A stretch of DNA of 64,000 nucleotides from Bog-473 sp963741995 (GTDB lineage: Bacteria > Actinomycetota > Acidimicrobiia > Acidimicrobiales > RAAP-2). Within the stretch, counting starts at the first letter, position 1; every line of letters begins with the position of its first letter. Under the pieces are notes generated by a model. The model was not told the DNA's origin, did not search any database, and saw nothing but the letters and a program-made list of their open reading frames with translations. The position numbers were made by a program, and so were the translations under genes. The stretch spans positions 1-64,000 of the forward strand of contig CAVUKI010000006.1 in the NCBI GenBank assembly GCA_963741995.1, given 5' to 3'. Below, piece by piece: positions 20,521 to 33,649 of the stretch.

Positions 20521-21103
20521 TCAGACGAGCACGCCCGTCGGTGCGAAGGCCGCAATGATCTCGCGGCAGAAGGCGCCGAGATCGTCGGGCCCGCGGCTGG
20601 TCACCAACGTGTTGATGCCCAGACGGCAGACCACGACTTCACGGTCGACCCAGTAGGCGCCCGCGTTGCGGAGGTCGGTCTGCAGGCTCGGCCACGAGGT
20701 CAGTGTGCGGCCCGCCACGAGGTCGCCCTCAATGAGCGTCCACGGGCCATGGCAGATGGCGGCCAGCGGCTTGCCCGCCTCGAAGATCGCCATCAGGAAG
20801 TCCACGGCCGCCGCGTCGGTCCGGAGGTGGTCGGGGTTGGCCACGCCGCCCGGCAGGACCACTGCGTCGTAGTCGGCGGCGCGGGCCCGCTCGGTGACCT
20901 GGTCGACCGGGAAGCGGTCGGCGCGATCGAGGTGGCGCATGGTCTCGACCATCCCGATCTCTATGACCGGCGTCTGGTGCGACGAGCTCCGCCGTCCCGC
21001 CGGCGTCGATCACGGCCCTCCAGGGGCACAGCAGCTCGATCTCCTCGATGCCCTCGTTGGCCACGACGAAGGCGACCCGCATGTCCCGCAACTCGTTGGT
21101 CAT
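20521..21103 (-). pseudogene. DJ-1/PfpI family protein, frameshifted
   Basis: The N-terminal half starts at ATG 21103 with GAGGGGG upstream and reads MTNELRDMRVAFVVANEGIE through AELVAPDAG. The rest lies in another frame: VETMRHLDRADRFPVDQ, YDAVVLPGG and the nucleophile elbow AICHGPW, with the conserved Cys. The span is 583 nt, one too many. Deleting one base of the CCC at 20953-20955 would join the halves into a protein of about 193 residues. The family contains glyoxalase/deglycase-like stress proteins. It may be intact in the living cell if this is an assembly error. Confidence 0.8.
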
Positions 21104-21282
21104 GGATCTGACCCCCTCTGAGCCCAGTGCGGACCACCCGGGAGTTCCGGACGGTCCAACCCCTGCTCGTCGCGGGAGATACCCCGTCGGGCCGGGGGCC
21201 GAAACACCGCCTTTGCGGGGACTGATTTCAGGAACGGTTACACTGGTGCGTAATCCGAGCGACAGAGCGAACGGAGAGGCGC

Positions 21283-22566
21283 GTGCCCGCAACCGTTGTG
21301 GTCGGGACCCAATGGGGCGACGAGGGGAAGGGCAAGCTCACCGATCTCCTTGCCCGCGAGATGGATCTCGTGGTCCGCTACCAGGGTGGTCACAACGCCG
21401 GCCACCGCATCGTCGTCAACGGCGAGGCCTTCGCGCTCCAGCTGGTCCCGAGCGGCATCCTCTACGACCACATCACGCCGATCATCGGCAACGGCGTCGT
21501 GGTGGACCCGGCCGTCCTGCTCGAGGAGATCGACAGCCTGGCCGCCAAGGGGATCGACACGAGCCGGCTCGTGGTGAGCGGGAACGCCCACCTGATCATG
21601 CCGTACCACCGGGAGCTGGACCGGGTCACCGAGCGCTTCCTGGGCAAGAACGCGCTGGGCACGACCAAACGGGGCATCGGCCCCGCCTACGCCGACAAGG
21701 CGACCCGCGTCGGCCTCCGGGTCCAGGACCTCTTCGACCCCAAGATCTTCCGGCAGAAGCTCGATGTCGCGCTCAAGGAGAAGAACGCCGTCCTGGCCAA
21801 GGTGTACAACCGACTGCCGCTGGACGCCGGGGAGATCGCGGACCGGTACCTGGGCCAGTACGCCCCGCGCATCGAGCCCATGGTCGGCGACACCGTCGGC
21901 ATGGTCCACGACGCCATGGACCACGGGCGCCAGGTCCTGCTCGAAGGGGCCCAGGCCACCTTCCTCGACCTCGACCACGGGACCTATCCCTTCGTCACCT
22001 CCTCCAACCCCGTCGCGGGCGGAGCGTGCACGGGCTCGGGGCTCGGGCCGCGGGACATCGACTGCGTGATCGGCATCGCCAAGGCCTACGTGACCCGGGT
22101 GGGTGCCGGGCCGTTCCCGACCGAGCAGGACAACGATGTCGGCGAGCTCCTGGTCGAGCGCGGGCACGAGTTCGGTACCAACACCGGGCGCCGGCGTCGC
22201 TGCGGTTGGTTCGACGCCGTCATGTTGCGCCAGGCGGTGCGTCTCAACTCCCTGACCGAGGTTGCGCTCACCAAGCTCGACGTCCTCGACACCTTCGAGT
22301 CCGTCAAGGTGTGCGTCGCCTACGAGGCCGACGGCATCCGCTACACCCACCTGCCCTACCACCAGTCGACCTTCCACAAGGCGAAGCCGATCTACGAAGA
22401 GCTGCCGGGTTGGCGCACCGACCTCAGCGCGGCGACCGCGCCCGGCGACATGCCGGCCTCCGCCCGCGACTATGTGGCCTTCTTGTCCGAGCAGATCGGC
22501 GTTCCCGTCCGCCTCGTCGGCGTCGGACCGGGTCGCGAGCAGACCGTTTCCTTCGCCACCGCGTGA
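21283..22566 (+). CDS. purA: Adenylosuccinate synthetase
   Basis: A 427-residue enzyme making adenylosuccinate from IMP, Asp and GTP. It has the P-loop-like GTQWGDEGKGKLTD, the catalytic GHNAGH, and GTTKRGIGPAY. The normal length is about 430. The GTG at 21283 has GGAGAGG just upstream. It heads a tight operon: the GTGA overlap with purD, and every following gene to purQ overlaps or nearly abuts. A TACACT at 21239-21244 may be the -10 box, but the -35 is unclear. Confidence 0.97.
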   Translation: MPATVVVGTQWGDEGKGKLTDLLAREMDLVVRYQGGHNAGHRIVVNGEAFALQLVPSGILYDHITPIIGNGVVVDPAVLLEEIDSLAAKGIDTSRLVVSGNAHLIMPYHRELDRVTERFLGKNALGTTKRGIGPAYADKATRVGLRVQDLFDPKIFRQKLDVALKEKNAVLAKVYNRLPLDAGEIADRYLGQYAPRIEPMVGDTVGMVHDAMDHGRQVLLEGAQATFLDLDHGTYPFVTSSNPVAGGACTGSGLGPRDIDCVIGIAKAYVTRVGAGPFPTEQDNDVGELLVERGHEFGTNTGRRRRCGWFDAVMLRQAVRLNSLTEVALTKLDVLDTFESVKVCVAYEADGIRYTHLPYHQSTFHKAKPIYEELPGWRTDLSAATAPGDMPASARDYVAFLSEQIGVPVRLVGVGPGREQTVSFATA

Positions 22567-23848
22567 GGGTCTGCATCGTCGGCAGCGGCGGCCGCGAGCA
22601 CGTACTCGCTCATGTGCTGACGCGTACCGCAGACGTCGTGGTGACACCGGGCAACCCCGGCATGGCCCCGCCCATCCGGGTGAGCGAAGACGAGTCGGTC
22701 GAGGAGATTGCCGCTGACCTCTACGTGATCGGCCCCGAGGCCCCGCTCGTCGCCGGCCTGGCCGACACGCTGCGGGCGCAGGGGAAGGCGGTCATGGGCC
22801 CGGGCGCCGACGGCGCCCTGCTGGAGGGATCCAAGGCCTTCATGAAGGAGGTGCTGCGCGCGGCGGGGGTCCCCACGGCGCGCTTCGCCGCCTTCGACGC
22901 GCTCGAGTCCGCCGCCGCCATGGACTATCTCGAGACACTGCCCGGTCCCTGGGTGATCAAGACCGACGGTCTGGCTGCCGGCAAGGGCGTGCTGGTGGCG
23001 CAGAGCCTGGAGGAGGCCCGCCAGGACGTCACGGCCAAGTTGTCGGGCAGCTCGTTCGGCGACGCCGGGCGCACCATCGTCATCGAGGAAGGCTTGGTGG
23101 GCGAGGAGTGCTCGCTGCTCGTCCTCTGCGACGGGACGCGCGCCGTGCCGCTGGTGCCGGCCCAGGATTTCAAACGCATCGGGGACGGCGACACCGGCCC
23201 CAACACCGGGGGCATGGGGGCCTACGCGCCGATGCCGCACGTCGACGGGCGCGTTGTCGACGGCATCATGGACACCGCCGTGCGACCGCTGGTCGCGGAG
23301 CTACGCCGGCGGGGCATCGACTACCGCGGCGTGCTCTACGGCGGGCTCATGTTGACGGCGGACGGCCCCAAGGTCATTGAGTACAACGTGCGCTTCGGGG
23401 ATCCCGAGGCCCAGGTGGTGCTCCCGCTCCTGGCCGACGACGCCGCCGAGCTCTTCCTGGCTGTGGCCAACGGGGAGCTCGACGAGGCTCGCCCGCCGGT
23501 CTTCTCGGACGAGTCGGCCGTGTGCGTCGTGCTGGCCTCGCAGGGTTACCCCGAGAGCCCGCGGACGGGCGACACCATCGAGGGTTTGGACACCAGCGGC
23601 CAGTCCGTCGCCGCCACCGATGGGGTGACCGTCTTTCACGCCGGCACCCGGCGCCACCACCCCGACGGGCCCTTCTACACGGCCGGCGGGCGTGTGCTCG
23701 GCGTGACGGCGGTGGCGCCGACGCTGGAACAAGCCCGCGCGCGCGCCTACGCCGCCATGGCACCGATCGACTGGGAAGGAATGCAGATGCGCCACGACAT
23801 CGCCGCCCTGGTGGCCGGTTCCCCGGTCGCCGCAGCAGAGGCGGCTCG

Positions 23849-23852
<4 letters not shown>
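22563..23852 (+). CDS. purD: Phosphoribosylamine-glycine ligase
   Basis: A 429-residue ATP-grasp enzyme for the second step of purine synthesis. It begins VRVCIVGSGGREHVL. The ATP-grasp region includes PGPWVIKTDGLAAGKGVLVA, and PNTGGMGAY and EYNVRFGDPEAQV follow. The GTG overlaps the purA stop (GTGA), and its own stop overlaps purB (ATGA). The frame happens to stay open far upstream, but homology starts at 22563. Confidence 0.97.
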
Positions 23853-25153
<1,301 letters not shown>

Positions 25154-25178
25154 CCCGCCCAACCGTGACCTCCGCCCC

Positions 25179-26075
25179 ATGACGATCGAACTGCCCCGGG
25201 TGCACTCGGGCAAGGTCCGCGAGCTCTACGACGCCGGCGAGGGACGCCTCCTCCTGGTGGCCTCGGACCGGGTCAGCGCGTTCGACGTCATCATGGCGGA
25301 GCCCATCACCGACAAGGGCCGGGTGCTGACGGCGATGACCACCTTCTGGTGCGACGAGATGGCCGACGTGGTCCCGGGCAGCCAGATCACGGCCGACCCG
25401 GTCGCCATCGCCGTCGCGCTGGGCGGCACCGCGCTGCCCGCCGAATGGGCCGGACGGGCCGTCCTGGTGCACGCGGCCGAGATGCTCCACCTCGAGTGCA
25501 TCGTGCGTGGCTACCTGGCCGGCTCGGCCTACCAGGAGTACGAGCGCTCCGGCACGGTGCACGGCATGCCCATGCCGGCCGGCCTCCAGCTGGCCAGCCA
25601 GCTGGCCGAGCCCATCTTCACCCCGTCGACCAAGGCGACCGAGGGGCACGACCTCAACATCGACTTCGCCGCCGCCGTCGACCTGGTGGGCGCCGAAGCG
25701 GCGCTGGCGGCCCGCCAAACCTGCCTCGAGCTCTACCGGCGCGCCGCGGCCCGCTGCGCCGAGGCCGGTATCGTGTTGGCCGACACCAAGTTCGAGCTGG
25801 GCTACGTCGACGGCGTGCTCTGCCAGTGCGACGAGGTGTGCACGCCCGACTCCTCGCGGCTGTGGCCCGCCGACCAGGTCGTGCCCGGCCAGACGCCGCC
25901 CGCCTTCGACAAGCAGCCCTTGCGCGACTGGCTGGCCGCGCAGCCCTGGGACCGCCGCCCCCCCCCGCCCGCGCTGCCCGACGAGGTCACCGGCGCCCTG
26001 TCGGCGCGCTACGTCGCCGCCTACGAGCGCGTCAGCGGGCGCTCACTGGACGACTGGTACGGTGCGAAGCCATGA
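25179..26075 (+). CDS. purC: SAICAR synthase
   Basis: A 298-residue enzyme joining Asp to CAIR with ATP. Motifs are HSGKVRELYD, LLVASDRVSAFDVIM, ECIVRGYLAGSAY, FTPSTKATEGHDLNI and LADTKFELGY. The start MTIELPRVHSGK at 25179 is where the family begins. The stop overlaps purS in an ATGA. Confidence 0.97.
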   Translation: MTIELPRVHSGKVRELYDAGEGRLLLVASDRVSAFDVIMAEPITDKGRVLTAMTTFWCDEMADVVPGSQITADPVAIAVALGGTALPAEWAGRAVLVHAAEMLHLECIVRGYLAGSAYQEYERSGTVHGMPMPAGLQLASQLAEPIFTPSTKATEGHDLNIDFAAAVDLVGAEAALAARQTCLELYRRAAARCAEAGIVLADTKFELGYVDGVLCQCDEVCTPDSSRLWPADQVVPGQTPPAFDKQPLRDWLAAQPWDRRPPPPALPDEVTGALSARYVAAYERVSGRSLDDWYGAKP

Positions 26076-26323
26076 GGTTTCGCGCGCGGGTCGAGGTGCA
26101 ATTGCGGCCCGGCATCGCCGACCCCGAAGGGGCGACGATCGAGCGGGCGCTCCCCGCGCTGGGCTTCGACAGTGTGGCCCACGTCCGGGCCGGCCGCTCC
26201 TTCAGCTTCGAGGTCGACGCGGCCGACGAGGGTGCGGCGCGCACCACCGCAACCGAGCTGGCCGAGCGCCTCCTGGCCAACCCCGTGATCGAGCAGAGCC
26301 GGCTCGAGCTCGAGGCGATCTGA
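26072..26323 (+). CDS. purS: FGAM synthase subunit PurS
   Basis: An 83-residue small subunit that bridges PurL and PurQ. It has the typical VEVQLRPGIADPEGATIERAL and RSFSFEVDAAD. It is found only where PurL is the short form, as here at 29899. The ATG overlaps purC and the stop abuts purQ. Confidence 0.95.
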   Translation: MRFRARVEVQLRPGIADPEGATIERALPALGFDSVAHVRAGRSFSFEVDAADEGAARTTATELAERLLANPVIEQSRLELEAI

Positions 26324-27004
26324 GTGGCACCGCGTATCGGCGTCGTCGTCTTCCCCGGCAGCAACTGCGAACACGACGTGGTGCAGGGCGCCGAGGCGGC
26401 CGGTGGCACGGGCGTGTTGCTCTGGCATGGTGACGCCCACCTCGGCGGGGTCGACGCCGTGGTGCTCCCGGGAGGATTCGCCCACGGCGACTACCTGCGT
26501 CCCGGCGCGCTCGCCCGCTTCTCGCCCGTGATGGAGGCGGTGCAGGCCTTCGCCCGCGCCGGCGGCCCCGTGGTCGGCATCTGCAACGGCTTCCAGGTCC
26601 TGACCGAGGCCGGCCTGCTGCCGGGCGCGCTGCAGAAGAACGGGCGGCTGCGCTTCCTCTGCCAGCCGGTGCGGGTGGAGGTCACGTCCACGTCGTCCGT
26701 GCTGACTGCGGGCGCATCGCTCGGCGAGCAGCTCGTGATCCCGATTAACCATTTCTCGGGCAACTACACCTGCGACGACGAAACACTGGCGCGCCTGCAG
26801 GACGAGGGCCGCATTGTGCTGCGCTACGCCGACAACCCCAACGGGTCGGTCGACGCCATCGCCGGCATCGCCAACGAGGCCGGCAACGTCGTGGGGCTCA
26901 TGCCCCACCCCGAGCGGGCCAGTGCCGCGCTGCTCGGTTCCGAGGACGGGCTCGTGCTGTTGCGCTCGCTCGTCGGGGCCGCCTCGTCCCGCGTCGCCGC
27001 CTGA
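26324..27004 (+). CDS. purQ: FGAM synthase glutaminase subunit PurQ
   Basis: A 226-residue class I glutamine amidotransferase supplying ammonia to PurL. It begins with FPGSNCEHDV, carries the nucleophile Cys in GICNGFQ, and has His-Glu in MPHPERA. The GTG start follows the purS stop with no gap. It is the last gene of the first purine run; purL lies 2.9 kb downstream. Confidence 0.97.
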   Translation: MAPRIGVVVFPGSNCEHDVVQGAEAAGGTGVLLWHGDAHLGGVDAVVLPGGFAHGDYLRPGALARFSPVMEAVQAFARAGGPVVGICNGFQVLTEAGLLPGALQKNGRLRFLCQPVRVEVTSTSSVLTAGASLGEQLVIPINHFSGNYTCDDETLARLQDEGRIVLRYADNPNGSVDAIAGIANEAGNVVGLMPHPERASAALLGSEDGLVLLRSLVGAASSRVAA

Positions 27005-27076
27005 GCGGGCCGGCCCCCGCCGGGCGCCCCGGAGGCGTCACCAAATTCTCAGCTGCGCTCCGTAGGGTGGCGGCGT

Positions 27077-28099
27077 ATGCAATGGCGGCGCCTCGCAACG
27101 GTCTGGGGATCGTGTGTGCGCCCGCGCCGGGGGTGGCGCCGACTCCCGCTGTGCTGCGCCCTCGTCCTGGGGGCCAGCACGCTCGGTGTGCTCGTCGCGC
27201 CGGCCCCGGCTTCGGATGCTGCCGTGCGGGGGTCCGGAGCTCGAGCCATCGACACCAAGCTGTTCCAGCCCGGAGCCTGCATGGAGTACCCGCCGACCTC
27301 GGGCGACCGCCACCTGACCGTGTTCCTCGATGCGGGGCACGGTGGCCTCGATCCCGGCGGCGTCGGCGAGACAACGACGGGCCAGACGATTTACGAGGCG
27401 GACGAGACGCTGCCGGTCGAGCTCGACTCCATGGGGCTCCTCCGCGCCAAGGGTTTCACCGTGGTGGTGTCCCGGACCAAGGACGAGACGGTGGCCCGCT
27501 TCCAATCCGGCGACGTGTCCGGCGGGCTCTTCACGGCCGAAGGCGAGCACGACGACGTCGCGGCCCGGGATGTCTGCGCCAACATGGCGAAGGCGAACGT
27601 CCTCGTCGGCATCTACTTCGACGCCGGCGGCTCCCAGCTCGACGCGGGCAGCGTCACCGGCTTCGACAGCGACCGGCCCTTCTCGGCGCAGAACCTCAAG
27701 CTGGCGACGCTGGTCCAGACCGATGTGCTGAACGCCATGAACGCCCAGGGCTGGGGGATCCCCGACCTCGGGGTGGTCGACGACAGCGTGCTGGGCGGGC
27801 CGCCGCTCACCGCGGCGGCCGCCGACTACGGGCATCTGCTTCTCCTCGGCCCGGCTGACCCCGGCTTCGCCGCCACGCCGAGCGGGATGCCGGGCGCGCT
27901 CATCGAGCCGCTCTTCATCACCGACCCCTACGAGGGGAGCCTGGCCGACAGCACGTCCGGTCAGGAGGTCATTGCGGGCGGCCTGGCCCAGGCGATCGAG
28001 CAGTACTTCGCCCCGGCGGCGACCACGGGCCAGAACCTGAAGGCCGTCCGTCCGACGCGCCGCGCCGGCACGAACGCCGCCCTCAAGGAGGTGGGCTGA
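27077..28099 (+). CDS. Secreted Amidase_3-type protein with an altered zinc site
   Basis: A 340-residue protein with a signal sequence (about residues 22-48) and an N-acetylmuramoyl-L-alanine amidase fold. Zinc-site pieces seen are LDAGHGGLDPGG (His88), YEADETL (Glu107) and PGALIEPLFI. The second zinc His, normally in an SIHAN-type motif, aligns with GIYFDAG and is replaced by Tyr180. The usual cell-wall hydrolysis is therefore doubtful; it may be a regulator, a binder or a divergent enzyme. TAGGGT lies 8 nt before the ATG. It separates the two purine runs. Confidence 0.75.
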   Translation: MQWRRLATVWGSCVRPRRGWRRLPLCCALVLGASTLGVLVAPAPASDAAVRGSGARAIDTKLFQPGACMEYPPTSGDRHLTVFLDAGHGGLDPGGVGETTTGQTIYEADETLPVELDSMGLLRAKGFTVVVSRTKDETVARFQSGDVSGGLFTAEGEHDDVAARDVCANMAKANVLVGIYFDAGGSQLDAGSVTGFDSDRPFSAQNLKLATLVQTDVLNAMNAQGWGIPDLGVVDDSVLGGPPLTAAAADYGHLLLLGPADPGFAATPSGMPGALIEPLFITDPYEGSLADSTSGQEVIAGGLAQAIEQYFAPAATTGQNLKAVRPTRRAGTNAALKEVG

Positions 28100-28102
28100 G
28101 GT

Positions 28103-28531
28103 TCAGGCCCGGGCGCGCGAGATCTCGGCCTTCTGGAGGACAGCGGCGCTCACGCCCGCCGCCCGCCAGGTGCCATACGTGATGCCCTTGCGCTCCCCGT
28201 AGGCCTTGGCCACCTTGATGAACTGCTTTTCCAGCGCGGAGAGGTCCTTGACGCCGTCGACGCGGGAGCGCTCGTCGAGCAGATCCTTCTGCTCCTGCAG
28301 CAGGTGGAGACGCGTGAGCGCATCCGCCCCGGCCAGCTGGGAGTCGATCGCGGCCAGCCGGCGGTCGATGGAGGCCGGTGTGCGCTTGCGGCCCCGCTTG
28401 GGCTTGGAGGTCTCGAGCGCCTCGAGATAATGGCGGACGGTTGCACTCTCGGCACGCCCACGAGCCAGCGCCGCCTTGTGACCGCTGCTCATGGGCTTGC
28501 GAGGAGCCGGAGTTTTTCCCTTGGGAGGCAT
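28103..28531 (-). CDS. Small basic protein of unknown function
   Basis: A 142-residue, Lys/Arg/Ala-rich, mostly helical protein. The segment SKPKRGRKRTPASIDRRLAA resembles conserved small actinobacterial proteins and has an AT-hook-like RGRK core. A predicted coiled coil follows (IDSQLAGADALTRLHLLQEQ). Binding to nucleic acid is possible but unproven. The ATG at 28531 has CACAAT 6 nt upstream, a weak leaderless -10 box. A longer frame from 28579 is less likely. It overlaps nothing and converges on the amidase gene. Confidence 0.65.
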   Translation of the reverse strand: MPPKGKTPAPRKPMSSGHKAALARGRAESATVRHYLEALETSKPKRGRKRTPASIDRRLAAIDSQLAGADALTRLHLLQEQKDLLDERSRVDGVKDLSALEKQFIKVAKAYGERKGITYGTWRAAGVSAAVLQKAEISRARA

Positions 28532-28729
28532 CCATCCATTGTGCCGTACGGCGAACGCATTTTCACCGTAATTCGCCAAGTTTCCCTTTCTTTGTTCGGC
28601 TGACCCCTATTTCGGGTGGAACGCGTCGCTGTTATTCCCAATTCCGTTGATGCTGCCAGCCAATCCCGCAGGACAGAGGACGCGCATTGCGTCGACTTCG
28701 ACGGGCCATTTGACCCGGCGCACCGGCGT

Positions 28730-28735
28730 TACCCT
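28730..28735 (+). promoter_or_regulatory. -10 box of a leaderless promoter
   Basis: TACCCT is followed by GCAGGA and the GTG at 28742. Confidence 0.45.
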
Positions 28736-28741
28736 GCAGGA

Positions 28742-29224
28742 GTGACGACGGGCCCGCAGGTCGAGACACGGCAGCGGCGGGCCATGGCCGGCCTCCTCCT
28801 GGCCGCCGTGCTCCTGATCGCGGGCTACTGGCTGGCCTGGCTGGTCCATCGCCCGCTGGTGGCCACGGAGACCGGAGCGGCATACACCCAGTTCGAGGAC
28901 GCCTTTCCCCTGGCCGATGCCTGGCTGGCCCTGTGCCTGGTCGCCGGCTCCTTCTGCCTCTGGACGGGGCGGCGGGCGGCCCTGTTCTGGCTCCTGGCCG
29001 GGGGAGGGGCCGGGCTCTACCTCTGCGCCATGGACGTGCTCTACGACCTGCAGCACGGCGTCTGGGGCAAAGGCGCCAACGGGGTGATGGAGCTGATCAT
29101 CAACGTGATCACGCTCGTCCTCTCCCTCCTCGTCCTGCGCTGGACCTGGGTCCACCGCGACGCCCTGCTTTCATTGTGCGCCGATACCCAATGCAGAGAT
29201 GAGCACGGGGTCGATACCCACTGA
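28742..29224 (+). CDS. Four-span membrane protein of unknown function
   Basis: A 160-residue protein with four hydrophobic segments, the first being AGLLLAAVLLIAGYWLAWLV. The region between spans has acidic patches (FEDAFPLADAW) and Asp residues near a membrane face (MDVLYDL). I recognise no family. The GTG at 28742 is chosen because of the leaderless -10 box and because the upstream frame lacks membrane-protein character. Confidence 0.6.
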   Translation: MTTGPQVETRQRRAMAGLLLAAVLLIAGYWLAWLVHRPLVATETGAAYTQFEDAFPLADAWLALCLVAGSFCLWTGRRAALFWLLAGGGAGLYLCAMDVLYDLQHGVWGKGANGVMELIINVITLVLSLLVLRWTWVHRDALLSLCADTQCRDEHGVDTH

Positions 29225-29254
29225 GCCGATGCGCACTCTCATCCAATCCCCCCC

Positions 29255-29844
29255 ATGACCGAATACCGGTTCGATCCCGCCACCTACCTGGACCTGATGC
29301 GCCAGGAGGTCCCCGCCTACGAGCGCCTCCAGCAAGCCGTCGGTCTGGCCACGGCCGGGCTCGCGGTGTCCTCGGTGCTCGACCTCGGGACCGGGACGGG
29401 CGAGACGCTGGCGGCCGTGCTCGAGACCCACCCGGGGCGACCGCCGTCGGGGTCGACAAGAACGAGGCCATGCTCGGAGTGGCCCGCCGACGGCTGGCCG
29501 GGGCCGCCTTCGAGCTGCGGGTGGCCGACCTGACCGACCCGCCGCCCGCCGGCCCGTTCGACCTCGTCGTCTCGGCCCTGGCGATCCACCACCTGGAGGG
29601 GCCGGACAAGGCGGTCCTGTTCGCCCGCATTGCCGGCGTCCTGCAGGCCGGTGGCCGTTTCGTCCTCGGAGACCTGGTGCTCCCGGCCGACCCGGCCGAC
29701 GCCGTGACTCCGGTCAGCTTCGACCACGACCGGCCCTCGACCCTGGTCGACCAGCTCGGCCGGCTGGCCGAGGTCGGCTTCGACGCCACCGTGGTGTGGT
29801 CCGAGCACGATCTGGTCGTGGTGCGCGCCGATCGGCGCCGCTGA
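29255..29844 (+). pseudogene. Class I SAM-dependent methyltransferase, frameshifted
   Basis: The first frame gives MTEYRFDPATYLDLMRQEVP and motif I, VLDLGTGTGET. The second frame continues ATAVGVDKNEAML, then ADLTDPPPAGPFDLVVSALA and HHLEGPDKAVLF. The span is 590 nt, one short of a codon multiple. One added G in the GGGG at about 29433-29436 restores a 196-residue methyltransferase reading HPGATAVGVD across the join. The substrate is unknown. It may be an assembly error. Confidence 0.8.
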
Positions 29845-29898
29845 ACCGCCGGACCTCGCTCCGGACGACGGACGCGGACCTCTATCCTGGAGGGCGTC

Positions 29899-32175
<2,277 letters not shown>

Positions 32176-32204
32176 CACCGCACCTGTGCGAGAATGGGTG
32201 ACGC

Positions 32205-33644
32205 GTGAAGGAAGCTTGCGGAGTCTTCGGGGTCTACGCGCCCGGAATGAGGGTGGCCAACCTCACGTTCGACGGTCTCTTTGCCCTGCAGCACCGCGGC
32301 CAGGAGTCGGCGGGCATGGCGGTGGCGGACGGCGACACGGTCACGGTCGTCAAGGACATGGGCCTGGTTGCCACGGTCTTCGACGAGCGCACCCTCTCGG
32401 GGCTCGAGGGGCATCTGGCCATCGGCCACACCCGCTACTCGACGCACGGCTCCTCTGACTGGGCGGGGGCCCAGCCCGTCTACCGGCCGGTGGGCCGCGC
32501 CGGCTTCGCGCTGGGCCACAACGGCAACCTGACCAACACGGCGGCTCTGGCCGAGAAGGCCGGCATGCTCCCGGGCTCCATCGCCACCGACAGCGATGTC
32601 GTGGCCGAGTTGCTGATGCAGGCGTTTCCCGAGACCGAGGACCTGTCCACCGCGGTGCAAGCGGTCCTCCCCATTCTGGAGGGCGCGTTCTCGTTCGTAC
32701 TCATGAGCTCCGAGCGGCTGTTCGGCGTGCGCGATCCCTACGGCTTCCGCCCGCTGTGTCTCGGGCGGCTCGGCCCGGCCGAGGATCCGGAGGGATGGGT
32801 GCTGGCCTCCGAGACACCGGCACTCAGCGTCATCGGGGCCACGTTCGTGCGCGAGGTGGCCCCGGGCGAGATGGTCGTCATCGACGCCGACGGCCCGACG
32901 AGCCTGGAGATCCCGTGGCTGCGCGACGTGGAGCCCCGCTTGTGCATCTTCGAGTTCGCCTACATCGCCCGGCCGGACAGCCGGCTCTACGGCCGAGAGG
33001 TCCACGACGTGCGGTGCCGCACGGGTGAGCTGTTGGCCATCCAGGCACCGGCCGAGGCCGACATGGTGATGGGAGTGCCCGAGTCCGGTGTCCCGGCGGC
33101 CGAGGGCTTCGCCCGGGCCAGTGGGATCCCCTACGGGCAGGGACTGGTGAAGAACCGCTACATCGGCCGTTCCTTCATTGCGCCGGGCCAGCAGCAGCGA
33201 GCCGACGCGGTGCGGCGCAAGCTGAACCCGCTGACCGAGAACATCGCGGGCAAGCGGCTCGTCGTGGTGGACGACTCCATCGTGCGTGGCACGACGCAGC
33301 GGTCGGTCATCCGCATGCTGCGCGAGGCGGGTGCGGCCGAGGTCCACCTGCGTATCTCCTCGCCGCCTTGGCGCTGGCCCTGTTTCTACGGGATCGACAC
33401 GCCGTCCCACGAGGAATTGCTGGCCACCGACCATTCGGTCGAGGAGATGGCGCGCATTCTCGGCGCTGACTCGCTGGCCTACATCACGATCGAGAACCTG
33501 AAGGATGCCATCGGGGCCGACGGCGGTTTCTGCGACGCCTGCTTCACCGGGAACTACCCGACGCCCGTCCCCGCGTCCGTGACCGTCCGGCGGCCCGAGC
33601 CTGTCGCGGTGAGGGCCCACCAGGGCGCACTCCCCGGGGTCTGA
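32205..33644 (+). CDS. purF: Amidophosphoribosyltransferase, Fe-S type
   Basis: A 479-residue first enzyme of purine synthesis. The catalytic Cys is residue 5 after a four-residue leader (MKEACGVFG) that must be removed. The N-terminal glutaminase has RYSTHGSS and HNGNLTN. The PRTase loop is VVVDDSIVRGTT. Cysteines in RLCIFEF, WPCFYGID and GFCDACFTG match the four ligands of the B. subtilis-type 4Fe-4S cluster, so activity may be oxygen-sensitive. The start is GTG, 29 bp after purL. Confidence 0.96.
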   Translation: MKEACGVFGVYAPGMRVANLTFDGLFALQHRGQESAGMAVADGDTVTVVKDMGLVATVFDERTLSGLEGHLAIGHTRYSTHGSSDWAGAQPVYRPVGRAGFALGHNGNLTNTAALAEKAGMLPGSIATDSDVVAELLMQAFPETEDLSTAVQAVLPILEGAFSFVLMSSERLFGVRDPYGFRPLCLGRLGPAEDPEGWVLASETPALSVIGATFVREVAPGEMVVIDADGPTSLEIPWLRDVEPRLCIFEFAYIARPDSRLYGREVHDVRCRTGELLAIQAPAEADMVMGVPESGVPAAEGFARASGIPYGQGLVKNRYIGRSFIAPGQQQRADAVRRKLNPLTENIAGKRLVVVDDSIVRGTTQRSVIRMLREAGAAEVHLRISSPPWRWPCFYGIDTPSHEELLATDHSVEEMARILGADSLAYITIENLKDAIGADGGFCDACFTGNYPTPVPASVTVRRPEPVAVRAHQGALPGV

Positions 33645-33649
33645 CCATC

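Noticed and set aside
21213..21244. purA promoter with TTGCGG and TACACT
   Set aside because: The spacing is about 20 nt, too long for confidence; only the TACACT is mentioned as a possible -10 box.
21048..22562. In-frame extension giving PurD about 500 extra N-terminal residues
   Set aside because: The extension is an out-of-frame reading of purA; PurD homology begins at GTG 22563.
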